A stretch of DNA of 24,143 nt from an uncultured Lachnospiraceae bacterium (GTDB taxonomy: Bacteria; Bacillota; Clostridia; Lachnospirales; Lachnospiraceae): the NCBI GenBank assembly GCA_910576815.1, contig CAJTKA010000046.1:1-24143 (forward strand), in the 5' to 3' direction. Position 1 is the first letter of the stretch. Each line of letters starts with the position of its first letter. The position numbers were made by a program, and so were the translations under genes. This document shows, in pieces, positions 14,505 to 22,098 of this stretch. Under the pieces are notes generated by a model. The model saw only the letters and a list, made by a program, of their open reading frames with translations, was not told the origin of the DNA and did not search any database.

Positions 14505-15665
14505 ATGAGACATGAAAAGACGGCAGAGACAGATACAGCGTCAGATGAGAAAATGATGGCGGAGCTGTCAGACAGCATTGTGGAGCCGCTCCTTGCCTGG
14601 TATGATCGGGGCAGGCGTATTCTGCCCTGGCGGGAGGACCCTGCACCCTATCATGTGTGGCTTTCGGAGATCATGCTGCAGCAGACCAGAGTGGAGGCGG
14701 TCAAACCTTACTACGACCGATTTTTGCAGGCGCTTCCCGATATTGGCAGTCTGGCGCATGTGGAGGAAGACCGGCTTTTGAAACTATGGGAGGGCTTGGG
14801 CTATTATAATCGCGCCAGAAATCTGAAAAAGGCGGCGCAGATCGTGACGGAGAATTATGGAGGTCGAATGCCGGAGGAGTATGAGGCGATTTTGTCCCTG
14901 CCGGGGATCGGCAGCTATACAGCGGGTGCGATCGCGTCCATTGCTTTTGGAAAAGCATATCCTGCGGTAGACGGCAATGTGCTGCGCATCCTGTCCAGGC
15001 TGCGTGCGGACGGCAGGGATATCCTGGATGCCAAAGTGAAGAAAGCTGTGGAAGAAGAACTTGCCCGCGTGATGCCCAAAGACCGTCCCGGCGATTTTAA
15101 TCAGGCATTGATGGAGCTTGGGGCTACGGTTTGTATTCCTAACGGTGCGCCCAAATGTCAAAGTTGTCCTTGGGAAACGTTGTGTCAAGCAGGACAGGAA
15201 GGGCGGACGGCAGAATTTCCGAAGAAGGCAAAAAAGAAGCCAAGGCGCATCGAGGAGAGGACGATTCTGGTCATACAGGATGCGGATCGGGTGGCGCTTC
15301 GCAAAAGGCCGGATCGGGGGCTGCTTGCGGGAATGTATGAGTTTCCTTCTCTGGAAGGGCACTGTAAGGAGAGACAGGTATCTGCTTATTTGAAGGAACT
15401 TGGATTTTCACCCATCAGGATCAGGGAGCTTCCGCCGGCAAAGCATGTCTTTACGCATAAAGAATGGCATATGATCGGTTATCTGGTCAGGGTGGACGAA
15501 CTTGCCAATCTGGAGGCGGGAAAAACGGCACAGGCGTTTGTCTTTGTTGAACCGGAGGAAACTAAGTCTGCCTATCCGATCCCTTCCGCGTTTGCTGCCT
15601 ATGCCGAACAGGTTGAGATGGGAAGAAAGGCGGAAAATCATAGAAAAAACGGGGAGAAAGCATAG
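14505..15665 (+). CDS. mutY: A/G-specific adenine DNA glycosylase
   Basis: MutY removes adenine mispaired with 8-oxoguanine. The 386-residue protein has the helix-hairpin-helix glycosylase core with SEIMLQQTRV (catalytic E55), LPGIGSYTAGAIASIAFGKAYP and VDGNV (catalytic D156). A [4Fe-4S] motif C-X7-C-X2-C-X5-C follows (CIPNGAPKCQSCPWETLC); E. coli has X6 in the first interval. A basic linker leads to a C-terminal Nudix-like domain (about 255-370) that reads 8-oxoguanine. ATG 14505 is preferred, with AAAGGA 11 bases upstream; the longer frame starts inside the nucleotidase gene. It is third in the putative SOS-controlled unit. No terminator was found after it. Confidence 0.95.
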   Translation: MRHEKTAETDTASDEKMMAELSDSIVEPLLAWYDRGRRILPWREDPAPYHVWLSEIMLQQTRVEAVKPYYDRFLQALPDIGSLAHVEEDRLLKLWEGLGYYNRARNLKKAAQIVTENYGGRMPEEYEAILSLPGIGSYTAGAIASIAFGKAYPAVDGNVLRILSRLRADGRDILDAKVKKAVEEELARVMPKDRPGDFNQALMELGATVCIPNGAPKCQSCPWETLCQAGQEGRTAEFPKKAKKKPRRIEERTILVIQDADRVALRKRPDRGLLAGMYEFPSLEGHCKERQVSAYLKELGFSPIRIRELPPAKHVFTHKEWHMIGYLVRVDELANLEAGKTAQAFVFVEPEETKSAYPIPSAFAAYAEQVEMGRKAENHRKNGEKA

Positions 15666-15748
15666 AAGAAACAGAGCGATAGCAGATCAATAAAGATAGA
15701 ATATTGAAATATAAAAGAGAAAAAATAAGAAAAACATAAGAAAAAAGG

Positions 15749-15779
15749 TCAACATTTCAGAGCATGATTGTGATAGAAT
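15749..15779 (+). promoter_or_regulatory. Weak candidate promoter of the glycosyltransferase gene
   Basis: TAGAAT (15774-15779) is preceded by TGA, an extended -10 pattern. The only -35-like box is TCAACA (15749-15754) at a long 19-bp spacing. The surrounding 15666-15830 gap is A-rich and holds nothing else I can name. Confidence 0.3.
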
Positions 15780-15830
15780 GACAGGGTGGGTTAACAAAGA
15801 TCATTTTGAGAAAGGCATGGACGGTTTGGC

Positions 15831-16856
15831 ATGAAATTGTTATCTGTGGCAGTACCCTGTTACAATTCACAGGCATATATGGAAAAGTGCATTGAATCGC
15901 TGCTTGTGGGCGGCGAGGATGTGGAGATTTTAATTGTGGATGACGGATCTTCGGACAGGACAGGAGAGATCGCGGATTCGTATGAGAGGCGTTATCCGTC
16001 CATTGTCAAAGTGATTCACAAAGAAAACGGTGGACATGGCTCCGCCGTTAACGTAGGACTCGATCATGCCGAGGGACTTTATTATAAAGTAGTGGACAGT
16101 GACGATTGGGTGAAGGAAAGTGCATATCAGAAGATTCTTGAAACGCTGCGGGATATCGTTGCAGGCGGAGAAAAACTGGATATGCTCATCAGTAACTTCG
16201 TCTATGAAAAGGAGGGCGCTAAAAAGCATAAGGTGATGAAATATCACCATGCCCTGCCGCAGGATCGGATATTCGGCTGGAACGAAGTGAAACACTTTCA
16301 CAAGGGACAGTATATTCTCATGCACTCCGTGATTTTTCGTACCAAGCTTTTGCGTGAATGTGGGCTAAGACTGCCGGAGCACACCTTTTATGTGGACAAC
16401 CTTTTTGTATTTGAGCCGCTTCCCTTTGTGAAGAATATGTATTATCTGGATGTGAATTTGTATCGTTATTATATTGGCAGGGAGGGACAGTCGGTCAACG
16501 AGGAGGTCATGATAGGCAGGATCGACCAGCAGATCAGCGTCAATATGCGCATGATCGATTATCTCGTGGAAAAGAAGTCAAAGATTTACGCCAAGCGAAA
16601 GCTCAAGCGGTACATGATAAACTATTTGGAGATCATCACCGTGATATCTTCCATTATGCTGATTCGTTCCGGCACAGAGGAGAATCTGGAGAAAAAGGCG
16701 CAGCTTTGGCAGTATATCAGGCAGAAGGATCTGGGATTATTCATGAGGCTGCGCTATGGCGTCTTAGGAAATTCCATGAATCTTCCCGGCAAGGGAGGGC
16801 GGAAGATATCGGTGGAAGGATATCGGATCTGCAGGCGGTTCTTTCAGTTTAACTGA
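15831..16856 (+). CDS. Family 2 glycosyltransferase
   Basis: This is a 341-residue GT-A fold enzyme. The N-terminus LLSVAVPCYNSQAYMEKCIESL, the nucleotide-binding VEILIVDDGSSDRTGEIAD, the ENGGHGSAVNVGLDHAEGLY stretch and the metal-binding VVDSDDWV (DxD type) are the standard GT2 pattern. The C-terminal 130 residues are basic with one hydrophobic stretch (about 262-280) that may lie on the membrane. The protein would transfer a sugar from a nucleotide donor onto a surface glycan or lipid; donor and acceptor are unknown. The ribosome binding site is poor: AAAGG is 15 bases before ATG 15831. An ATG at 15817 in another frame, ending in ATGA at this start, might couple translation. It converges on the PAP2 gene. 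Confidence 0.88.
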   Translation: MKLLSVAVPCYNSQAYMEKCIESLLVGGEDVEILIVDDGSSDRTGEIADSYERRYPSIVKVIHKENGGHGSAVNVGLDHAEGLYYKVVDSDDWVKESAYQKILETLRDIVAGGEKLDMLISNFVYEKEGAKKHKVMKYHHALPQDRIFGWNEVKHFHKGQYILMHSVIFRTKLLRECGLRLPEHTFYVDNLFVFEPLPFVKNMYYLDVNLYRYYIGREGQSVNEEVMIGRIDQQISVNMRMIDYLVEKKSKIYAKRKLKRYMINYLEIITVISSIMLIRSGTEENLEKKAQLWQYIRQKDLGLFMRLRYGVLGNSMNLPGKGGRKISVEGYRICRRFFQFN

Positions 16857-16870
16857 CGAATGTTGTGCAT

Positions 16871-16915
16871 AAAAAAGAGAGGTCTCTGCATGGATTCCTC
16901 TCTTTTCTATTTTTA
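16871..16915. terminator. Bidirectional terminator between convergent genes
   Basis: AAAAGAGAGG (16873-16882) pairs with CCTCTCTTTT (16897-16906) over a 14-base loop. T-rich sequence follows on the + side and a run of A (T on the - strand) on the other. It can end both the glycosyltransferase and the PAP2 transcripts. Confidence 0.85.
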
Positions 16916-17653
16916 CACCAGTGTACCCGGCTTGCGTTTATGCTTACGTCTCAAACTGTGATAGAAATTGATGAGCACGTCGGAGCGGTATACCACACCG
17001 TACATCACAGCCGCCATGATAAAGGCTGTGGTCACATCGAATACGGAGTGCTGCTTGATGAACACGGTCGATAAAATAATGGAGGTGCACAGGATCAACG
17101 ATCCGATGCGGATGCCCCGTTTCTTTTCCAGCCTCGCGCTTTTCATAATGGCAATGTGGCAGCCAAGCGAATTGTACACATGGATGCTCGGCCAGAGATT
17201 TGTCGGTGTGTCAGTCCTGTAGAGCGCAGCCACCAGCCCGGTGAAAATGTTGTCACGCGGCATTACGGCAGGACGTAGGTCGTGGCCGTTTGGCCAGAGC
17301 GTGCTGATGATCAAAAAGACCGTCATTCCGATAAACAGGAAGGTACAGGCTCTGAAATAGTCGTCTCTGTCTTTAAAAAAGAAGTAAAGGATGACCACTG
17401 CCACATAGGCGAACCACAAAAGATAGGGAACAACGAAAATCTCGCAGAAGGGGATGTAGTCATCAGGTTTTACATGGATCAGGTGGTAGCGGCTCGTTAC
17501 CGTTACATTTCGCTCAAGCCAGGCAAACCACTGCATATAGATGATTCCATAGAGCAGCAGCGGCAGCGCGTGCCTGTATTTGTTATAATAAAAGTGGCAG
17601 ACCCGGGAAAATTGCCGCGGTGCCTTTTTTCCGTTGATCATCTGTTTTTCCAT
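16913..17653 (-). CDS. PAP2-superfamily membrane phosphatase
   Basis: This is the only minus-strand gene seen. From ATG 17653 the product has 246 residues with about six membrane helices (LPLLLYGIIYMQWFAWL, a helix around VVPYLLWFAYVAVVILYFFF, ACTFLFIGMTVFLIISTLW, and three later ones). PAP2 motifs are visible: PNGHDLRP near the middle, LWPSIHVYNSLG (motif 2, PSxH) and STVFIKQHSVFDV (motif 3 with catalytic His and Asp; a lysine stands where arginine is more common). Such proteins remove phosphate from lipid phosphates, for example undecaprenyl pyrophosphate or phosphatidate. The substrate is unknown. GTGAGGA lies 10 bases before the ATG; the frame extends upstream to TTG 17758 without a site. 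The C-terminus is very basic. Confidence 0.82.
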   Translation of the reverse strand: MEKQMINGKKAPRQFSRVCHFYYNKYRHALPLLLYGIIYMQWFAWLERNVTVTSRYHLIHVKPDDYIPFCEIFVVPYLLWFAYVAVVILYFFFKDRDDYFRACTFLFIGMTVFLIISTLWPNGHDLRPAVMPRDNIFTGLVAALYRTDTPTNLWPSIHVYNSLGCHIAIMKSARLEKKRGIRIGSLILCTSIILSTVFIKQHSVFDVTTAFIMAAVMYGVVYRSDVLINFYHSLRRKHKRKPGTLV

Positions 17654-17806
17654 CAATGTTGTATCCTCACTGAGAATTTCGTTTATACGTATGACATATC
17701 GTATATGATCTGTTTCTTTTACTTCACTATATCTTATCAGATTAGCGGGAAAAGTCAAAATAAGATTTCCATAAAGTTTTCTTAAAATTCCATTAAAAAC
17801 TGTCCA

Positions 17807-17868
17807 TTATGACAAAGATATACCGCTGCCAAAGCTATCCGGCAAGACATCCCTAAGAAATGTCATAA
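17807..17868. other. Inverted repeat with an inner hairpin in the glyA upstream region
   Basis: TTATGACA (17807-17814) and TGTCATAA (17861-17868) are a perfect 8-bp inverted repeat. Inside it TGCC (17827-17830) and GGCA (17841-17844) form a second short stem. It lies between the divergent PAP2 and glyA genes, upstream of the likely glyA promoter, so it could be part of a PAP2 leader on the minus strand or an operator. It matches no riboswitch I can recognise. Confidence 0.35.
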
Positions 17869-17875
17869 ATTTTAA

Positions 17876-17904
17876 TTGCAATACATAGCATAATACTTTA
17901 TAAT
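17876..17904 (+). promoter_or_regulatory. Candidate promoter of glyA
   Basis: TTGCAA (17876-17881), a 17-bp spacer and a perfect TATAAT (17899-17904) give a start near 17911 and a leader of about 130 bases. That leader is AT-rich and then holds three close copies of a CGAGAGA motif (about 17973-18000) before the AGGAGG of glyA. Apart from this and the inverted repeat just upstream, the 17759-18041 gap shows nothing else. Confidence 0.65.
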
Positions 17905-18041
17905 ATTGTTTTGAAATTGTTCCTATATTATTCGTACAAATATATAATATAGAAGGAAATATTTGAAAGAAACGAGAGAAGAACGAGAGAGAATCGAGAG
18001 AGTAACGGCATGAAAATGATCAGAAAGGCAGGAGGAGAGGA

Positions 18042-19280
18042 ATGTATTCATTGGATGAGGTAAGAAATGTTGATCCCGAAATCGCGCAGGCGATCGTGGA
18101 CGAGCAGAACAGACAGAATTCCCATATCGAGCTGATTGCGTCTGAGAACTGGGTGAGCAAGGCGGTTATGGCGGCTATGGGCAGCCCTCTGACAAATAAG
18201 TATGCAGAAGGGTATCCCGGTAAGAGATACTATGGCGGCTGCGAGTGTGTGGATGTGGTGGAGGATCTTGCCAGAGACCGCGCGAAAGAGCTTTTCGGCT
18301 GCGAATATGTCAATGTACAGCCCCATTCCGGCGCACAGGCGAATATGGCAGTCTTCTTTGCGGTGATGGAGCCGGGCGATACCTTTATGGGTATGAATCT
18401 GGATCACGGCGGGCATCTCTCCCACGGTTCACCGGTCAATATGTCTGGCAAATATTTCAAATGCGTACCTTACGGCGTCAATGATGAAGGGTTCCTCGAT
18501 TACGATAATGTTCGAAAGATTGCATTGGAGTGCAAGCCTAAGATGATCGTGGCGGGTGCTTCGGCTTATGCAAGAACCATTGACTTCAAGAAATTCAGAG
18601 AGATTGCAGACGAGGTCGGCGCGGTGCTGATGGTGGATATTGCCCATATCGCAGGCCTTGTGGCGGCGGGGCTTCATCCGAGCCCGATCCCTTATGCGCA
18701 TGTGACGACGACCACCACCCACAAGACCCTGCGCGGTCCCAGAGGCGGCATGATCATGTCCAGCCAGGAGGTGGCGGATCAGTATAACTTCAATAAGGCT
18801 ATTTTCCCCGGTATCCAGGGCGGCCCGCTGATGCATGTGATTGCGGCCAAGGCAGTGTGCTTTAAGGAGGCGCTGTCCGATGACTTTAAGGTTTATATGA
18901 AGAATGTGGCGGATAATGCGCAGGCGCTCTGCAAGGCTCTGCAGGCGAGAGACATTAAGATCGTTTCCGGTGGCACGGACAACCACCTGATGTTAGTTGA
19001 TCTGACAAACTATGATTTGACAGGGAAGGCTGTGGAGAAGCTGCTTGACGAGGCGCATATCACGGCCAATAAGAATACCATTCCCAACGATCCGAAGTCA
19101 CCTTTTGTGACCAGCGGCATCCGCCTGGGAACCCCGGCAGCTACTTCCCGCGGTTTAAACACGGCGGATATGGAGCAGGTGGCGGAGGCCATTTCCATTG
19201 TCATCAAGGAAGGCGAGGCAGGCATCGGTAAGGCGCAGGCCATCATCAAGACACTGACGGATAAGTATCCTTTGGTGTAA
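18042..19280 (+). CDS. glyA: Serine hydroxymethyltransferase
   Basis: GlyA is a PLP enzyme that interconverts serine and glycine while loading tetrahydrofolate with a one-carbon unit. The 412-residue length is typical. Clear motifs are HIELIASENWVSKAVM, NKYAEGYPGKRYYGG, NVQPHSGAQANMAV, VDIAHIAGLVAAG and the PLP-lysine site TTTTTHKTLRGPRGG (K228), with TSGIRLGTPAATSRG near the end. AGGAGGAGAGGA precedes ATG 18042. It is the first gene of an amino-acid unit with hom and aspartate kinase. The hairpin element at its 3' end may reduce read-through into hom. Confidence 0.97.
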   Translation: MYSLDEVRNVDPEIAQAIVDEQNRQNSHIELIASENWVSKAVMAAMGSPLTNKYAEGYPGKRYYGGCECVDVVEDLARDRAKELFGCEYVNVQPHSGAQANMAVFFAVMEPGDTFMGMNLDHGGHLSHGSPVNMSGKYFKCVPYGVNDEGFLDYDNVRKIALECKPKMIVAGASAYARTIDFKKFREIADEVGAVLMVDIAHIAGLVAAGLHPSPIPYAHVTTTTTHKTLRGPRGGMIMSSQEVADQYNFNKAIFPGIQGGPLMHVIAAKAVCFKEALSDDFKVYMKNVADNAQALCKALQARDIKIVSGGTDNHLMLVDLTNYDLTGKAVEKLLDEAHITANKNTIPNDPKSPFVTSGIRLGTPAATSRGLNTADMEQVAEAISIVIKEGEAGIGKAQAIIKTLTDKYPLV

Positions 19281-19299
19281 AATACACTCAGGCATGGAG
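19277..19299 (+). repeat. Direct repeat, copy 1
   Basis: This 23-bp sequence starts GTAAAATACACT inside the last codons of glyA and ends in CATGGAG. It is identical to 19409-19431. It carries a dead copy of hom's upstream ATG (ATGGAGACAGATTGA), stopped after four codons. Confidence 0.9.
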
Positions 19300-19408
19300 A
19301 CAGATTGATAAATCACACTGATGTGCTGATTTATCAATCGCGAGTTTGTGATAGGACCACAAACTCGGAATCGCGGTCGAGAATTTGAAATTCTCGACGC
19401 GTGCCATC

Positions 19409-19431
19409 GTAAAATACACTCAGGCATGGAG
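19409..19431 (+). repeat. Direct repeat, copy 2
   Basis: This is the second identical 23-bp copy. Its final GGAG forms most of the ribosome binding site (GGAGG at 19428-19432) of hom, whose ATG is 5 bases further on. Confidence 0.9.
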
Positions 19432-19437
19432 GTAGAT

Positions 19438-20643
19438 ATGATTCAAATCGCGGTTTTGGGATACGGCACTGTGGGCAGCGGCGTCGTGGAAGTGATCGAG
19501 ACAAATAAAGCTGATATCAATAAAAAGGCAGGCGAGGATCTGGCGGTAAAGTATATTCTGGATCTGCGGGATTTCCCAGGCGACCCTTATGAAAAGAAGG
19601 TAGTGCATGACTTTGACGTCATTTTAAAGGATGCCGAAGTGACGGTTATCTGCGAGACCATGGGCGGTACCACATATGCCTACGATTATACCAAGAAAGC
19701 CCTTCTTGCCGGAAAGAGCGTGTGTACCTCCAACAAGGAGCTGGTGGCAGCGCACGGACCGGAACTTCTGCGGCTTGCCAGAGAGAATCATTGCAATTAT
19801 CTCTTTGAGGCCAGCGTCGGCGGCGGTATTCCCATTATCCGTCCCTTGAATTATTCTCTGACGGCGGAGCATATCGATGGCATTACGGGTATTTTAAACG
19901 GCACCACGAATTATATCCTCACCAAGATGGATCAGGATGGCGCTGATTTTGAGGATGTGTTAAAGGAAGCGCAGGATAAAGGCTATGCAGAGAGGAATCC
20001 CGAGGCCGATGTGGAAGGATATGATGCCTGCAGAAAAATTGCCATCCTGTCTTCTCTGATGACGGGAAAAAGTGTGGATTATGAGGATATCTATACGGAG
20101 GGCATCACAAAGATCACGGCGGCTGATTTCAAGTATGCCAAGCAGATGAATAAATCCGTTAAGCTGCTGGCTTTCAGTCAGGATACGGAGGACGGCTTTT
20201 TTGCGATGGTCGCGCCTTTTATGATTTCCAAGGATCATCCGCTCTACATTGTGAGGGATGTTTTCAACGCTGTGTATGTGCACGGCAATATGCTGGGTGA
20301 TTCCATGTATTACGGACGCGGAGCGGGAAAACTCCCCACGGCCAGCGCGGTGGTCTCCGATGTGGTGGACTGTGCGAGACATCAGGGCAAGACGATCATG
20401 TGCTTTTGGGATGAGGAACGGGTGAAAGTGACCGATATCGGCTTGGCGAAGCGGAAGTTCTTCGTCAGAGTGTCTGCGGACAAGCGGGAGGCGGCGATGG
20501 CAGCTTTCGGTGCACTGGCGGAGATCAATGTTGGAATCAAAGAGGAATTTGCCTTTATGACGCAGATCATGTCCGAGAAAGAGTTTGCGGAAAACATCGA
20601 GAAGCTGGGCGGATGTATCAACAGGATCCGCATCATGGCGTAA
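19438..20643 (+). CDS. hom: Homoserine dehydrogenase
   Basis: Hom reduces aspartate semialdehyde to homoserine, the branch point to threonine and methionine. The 401-residue protein has the nucleotide-binding IAVLGYGTVGSGVVEVI at the N-terminus, ICETMGGTTYAYDYTKKAL, SVCTSNKELVAAHG, FEASVGGGIPIIRPL, ITGILNGTTNYILTKM and the diagnostic GYAERNPEADVEGYDACRK. A C-terminal region of about 85 residues (KRKFFVRVSADKREAAMAAF and onward) is probably a regulatory ACT-like domain. ATG 19438 is preferred because of GGAGG at 19428-19432. The frame runs back to a GTG at 19348, but that part is inside the hairpin element. The aspartate kinase gene follows by 27 bp. Confidence 0.96.
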   Translation: MIQIAVLGYGTVGSGVVEVIETNKADINKKAGEDLAVKYILDLRDFPGDPYEKKVVHDFDVILKDAEVTVICETMGGTTYAYDYTKKALLAGKSVCTSNKELVAAHGPELLRLARENHCNYLFEASVGGGIPIIRPLNYSLTAEHIDGITGILNGTTNYILTKMDQDGADFEDVLKEAQDKGYAERNPEADVEGYDACRKIAILSSLMTGKSVDYEDIYTEGITKITAADFKYAKQMNKSVKLLAFSQDTEDGFFAMVAPFMISKDHPLYIVRDVFNAVYVHGNMLGDSMYYGRGAGKLPTASAVVSDVVDCARHQGKTIMCFWDEERVKVTDIGLAKRKFFVRVSADKREAAMAAFGALAEINVGIKEEFAFMTQIMSEKEFAENIEKLGGCINRIRIMA

Positions 20644-20670
20644 TCAGGTAAGAGTAAGAGGGATAAAAGG

Positions 20671-21990
20671 ATGAATAAGGTAGTTAAATTTGGCGGCAGT
20701 TCTCTGGCGAGCGCAGAACAGTTTCAGAAAGTGGGAGCGATCATTCGTTCCGACAAGGAGCGAAGATTTGTGGTACCTTCCGCACCCGGGAAGCGCTCGT
20801 CGGATGATACGAAAGTCACAGATATGCTTTACGCCTGCTATGCGCAGGCGGATCAGGGTGAAGATTTCTCTGAGACGCTTGGAAAAATCAAGGAGAGATA
20901 TCAGGAGATCATAGAGGGACTGGAGTTAAAGCTTTCTCTGGATAAGGAATTTCAATCCATAGAAAAGAATTTTAAGCAGAAAGCCGGATCGGATTATGCG
21001 GCTTCCCGCGGAGAATACTTGAACGGCATCATCATGGCCAAGTATCTGGGCTACACTTTCGTGGATGCGGCTGAGGTGATCCGCTTTAAGGAAGACGGGG
21101 AGCATGACGCTGAGGAGACAAACCGTCTGATGCGGGAGCGCCTTGCAGGAGTGGAATCGGCGGTGATTCCGGGCTTTTATGGCGCATATGCGGACGGCAG
21201 GGTCAAGACCTTCTCCAGAGGAGGCTCCGATATCACCGGCTCCATTGTGGCGCGGGCAATCAAAGCGAACGTATATGAGAACTGGACGGATGTCTCAGGC
21301 GTTCTGGTGGCGGATCCGCGAATCATCTTCAAACCCCAGGGCATTGAGACCATTACCTATAGAGAGCTGCGGGAGTTGTGCTACATGGGCTTTAACGTTC
21401 TGCACGAGGATGCGATCTTTCCTGTCAGGAGCGAAGGGATCCCCATCAACATCCGCAATACCAACGCGCCGGAGGATAACGGTACCTGGATCGTGGAGAG
21501 TACCTGTCAGAAGCCGAAGTATGTGATTACGGGTATTGCGGGCAAGAAGGGCTTCTGTGCGGTCAACATCGAAAAGGATATGATGAACTCAGAGATCGGT
21601 TTTGGGCGTAAGGTTCTGCAGGCCTTTGAAGAAAATGAGATCTCCTTTGAGCATGTGCCTTCCGGTATTGACACGATGACCGTTTTTGTCCACCAGGATG
21701 AATTTATGCATAAGGAGCAGAAGGTGGTATCAGGCATTCACAGACTGGCGGATCCGGACTCGATCGATATTGAGGCAGATCTGGCGCTGATTGCCGTGGT
21801 GGGGCGCGGTATGAAGTCCACCCGAGGTACGGCAGGCAGGATTTTTTCCGCCCTTGCTCACGCCAATGTCAATGTCAAGATGATCGACCAGGGCTCCAGC
21901 GAGTTAAACATTATCATCGGTGTGGCCAACGCCGATTTCGAGACGGCGATCAAGGCAATTTATGATATATTTGTACTTTCCCAGATTTAG
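20671..21990 (+). CDS. Aspartate kinase
   Basis: This enzyme catalyses the first step of the aspartate pathway, phosphorylating aspartate with ATP. The 439-residue protein carries VVKFGGSSLAS at the N-terminus, SRGEYLNGIIMAKYLG, VIPGFYGAYADGRVKTFSRGGSDITGS, WTDVSGVLVADPRI and YMGFNVLHEDAIFPV. Two C-terminal ACT domains follow (about 305-370, and 370-439 with LALIAVVGRGM and NVKMIDQGSSELNIIIGV). ACT domains usually give feedback inhibition by lysine or threonine; the effector cannot be told from the sequence. It follows hom closely and is probably translated from the same message. No terminator was found after it. Paralogues exist in most genomes, so no symbol is given. Confidence 0.95.
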   Translation: MNKVVKFGGSSLASAEQFQKVGAIIRSDKERRFVVPSAPGKRSSDDTKVTDMLYACYAQADQGEDFSETLGKIKERYQEIIEGLELKLSLDKEFQSIEKNFKQKAGSDYAASRGEYLNGIIMAKYLGYTFVDAAEVIRFKEDGEHDAEETNRLMRERLAGVESAVIPGFYGAYADGRVKTFSRGGSDITGSIVARAIKANVYENWTDVSGVLVADPRIIFKPQGIETITYRELRELCYMGFNVLHEDAIFPVRSEGIPINIRNTNAPEDNGTWIVESTCQKPKYVITGIAGKKGFCAVNIEKDMMNSEIGFGRKVLQAFEENEISFEHVPSGIDTMTVFVHQDEFMHKEQKVVSGIHRLADPDSIDIEADLALIAVVGRGMKSTRGTAGRIFSALAHANVNVKMIDQGSSELNIIIGVANADFETAIKAIYDIFVLSQI

Positions 21991-22005
21991 CAGCCGGATT
22001 CTTGT

Positions 22006-22034
22006 TTGATTTTTCTGTCACCATGTGGTAAAAT
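22006..22034 (+). promoter_or_regulatory. Promoter of the hydrogenase-like sensor gene
   Basis: TTGATT (22006-22011), a 17-bp spacer and TAAAAT (22029-22034) preceded by TGG form a good extended -10 promoter. The start near 22041 gives a leader of about 58 bases. One arm of a 12-bp inverted repeat overlaps the -35 box. Confidence 0.65.
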
Positions 22035-22079
22035 AGTACCGGCGTTATACAAAAGTAACAAAAAAGCGACAGAAAAATC
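22008..22079. repeat. 12-bp inverted repeat straddling the sensor-gene promoter
   Basis: GATTTTTCTGTC (22008-22019) and GACAGAAAAATC (22068-22079) are perfect reverse complements separated by 48 bp. The left arm overlaps the -35 box and the right arm ends 9 bp before the ribosome binding site. Both arms could be transcribed only by read-through from the upstream gene, so repressor or activator binding is a natural alternative to an RNA hairpin. Confidence 0.6.
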
Positions 22080-22098
22080 GAATAAAATGGAGGATATG

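Larger units (their letters stand above)
19277..19431. mobile_element. Three-hairpin intergenic element bounded by a 23-bp direct repeat
   Basis: Between glyA and hom lie two exact 23-bp direct repeats, 132 bp apart, with three consecutive hairpins between them. Hairpin 1: 13-bp arms at 19303-19315 and 19327-19339. Hairpin 2: 10-bp arms at 19341-19350 and 19358-19367. Hairpin 3: 10-bp arms at 19376-19385 and 19389-19398, extended by CGC/GCG with one bulged G. The heptamer AATCGCG flanks hairpin 2 on both sides. Removing one repeat and the hairpins would leave glyA and hom about 28 bp apart with hom's ribosome binding site intact, so this looks like an insertion with target duplication or a REP/MITE-like element. 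It encodes nothing. No transposase is nearby. Mobility is inferred. Confidence 0.6.

Noticed and set aside
17282..17785. Plus-strand frame of 167 codons opposite the PAP2 gene
   Set aside because: The minus-strand frame carries PAP2 catalytic motifs and membrane helices; the plus-strand product has no recognisable features.
17821..17850. c-di-GMP-I riboswitch core suggested by the CCAAAGCTATCCGG stretch
   Set aside because: The required preceding stem with GAAA tetraloop and the second conserved hairpin are absent.
17911..18041. Riboswitch (glycine, THF or ZTP type) in the glyA leader
   Set aside because: The leader is mostly AT-rich followed by CGAGAGA repeats, and none of the conserved cores of those riboswitches is visible.
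19348..19437. N-terminal extension of homoserine dehydrogenase to GTG 19348
   Set aside because: The 30 extra residues are encoded by the hairpin element; ATG 19438 has a good ribosome binding site and begins exactly at the family's conserved N-terminus.
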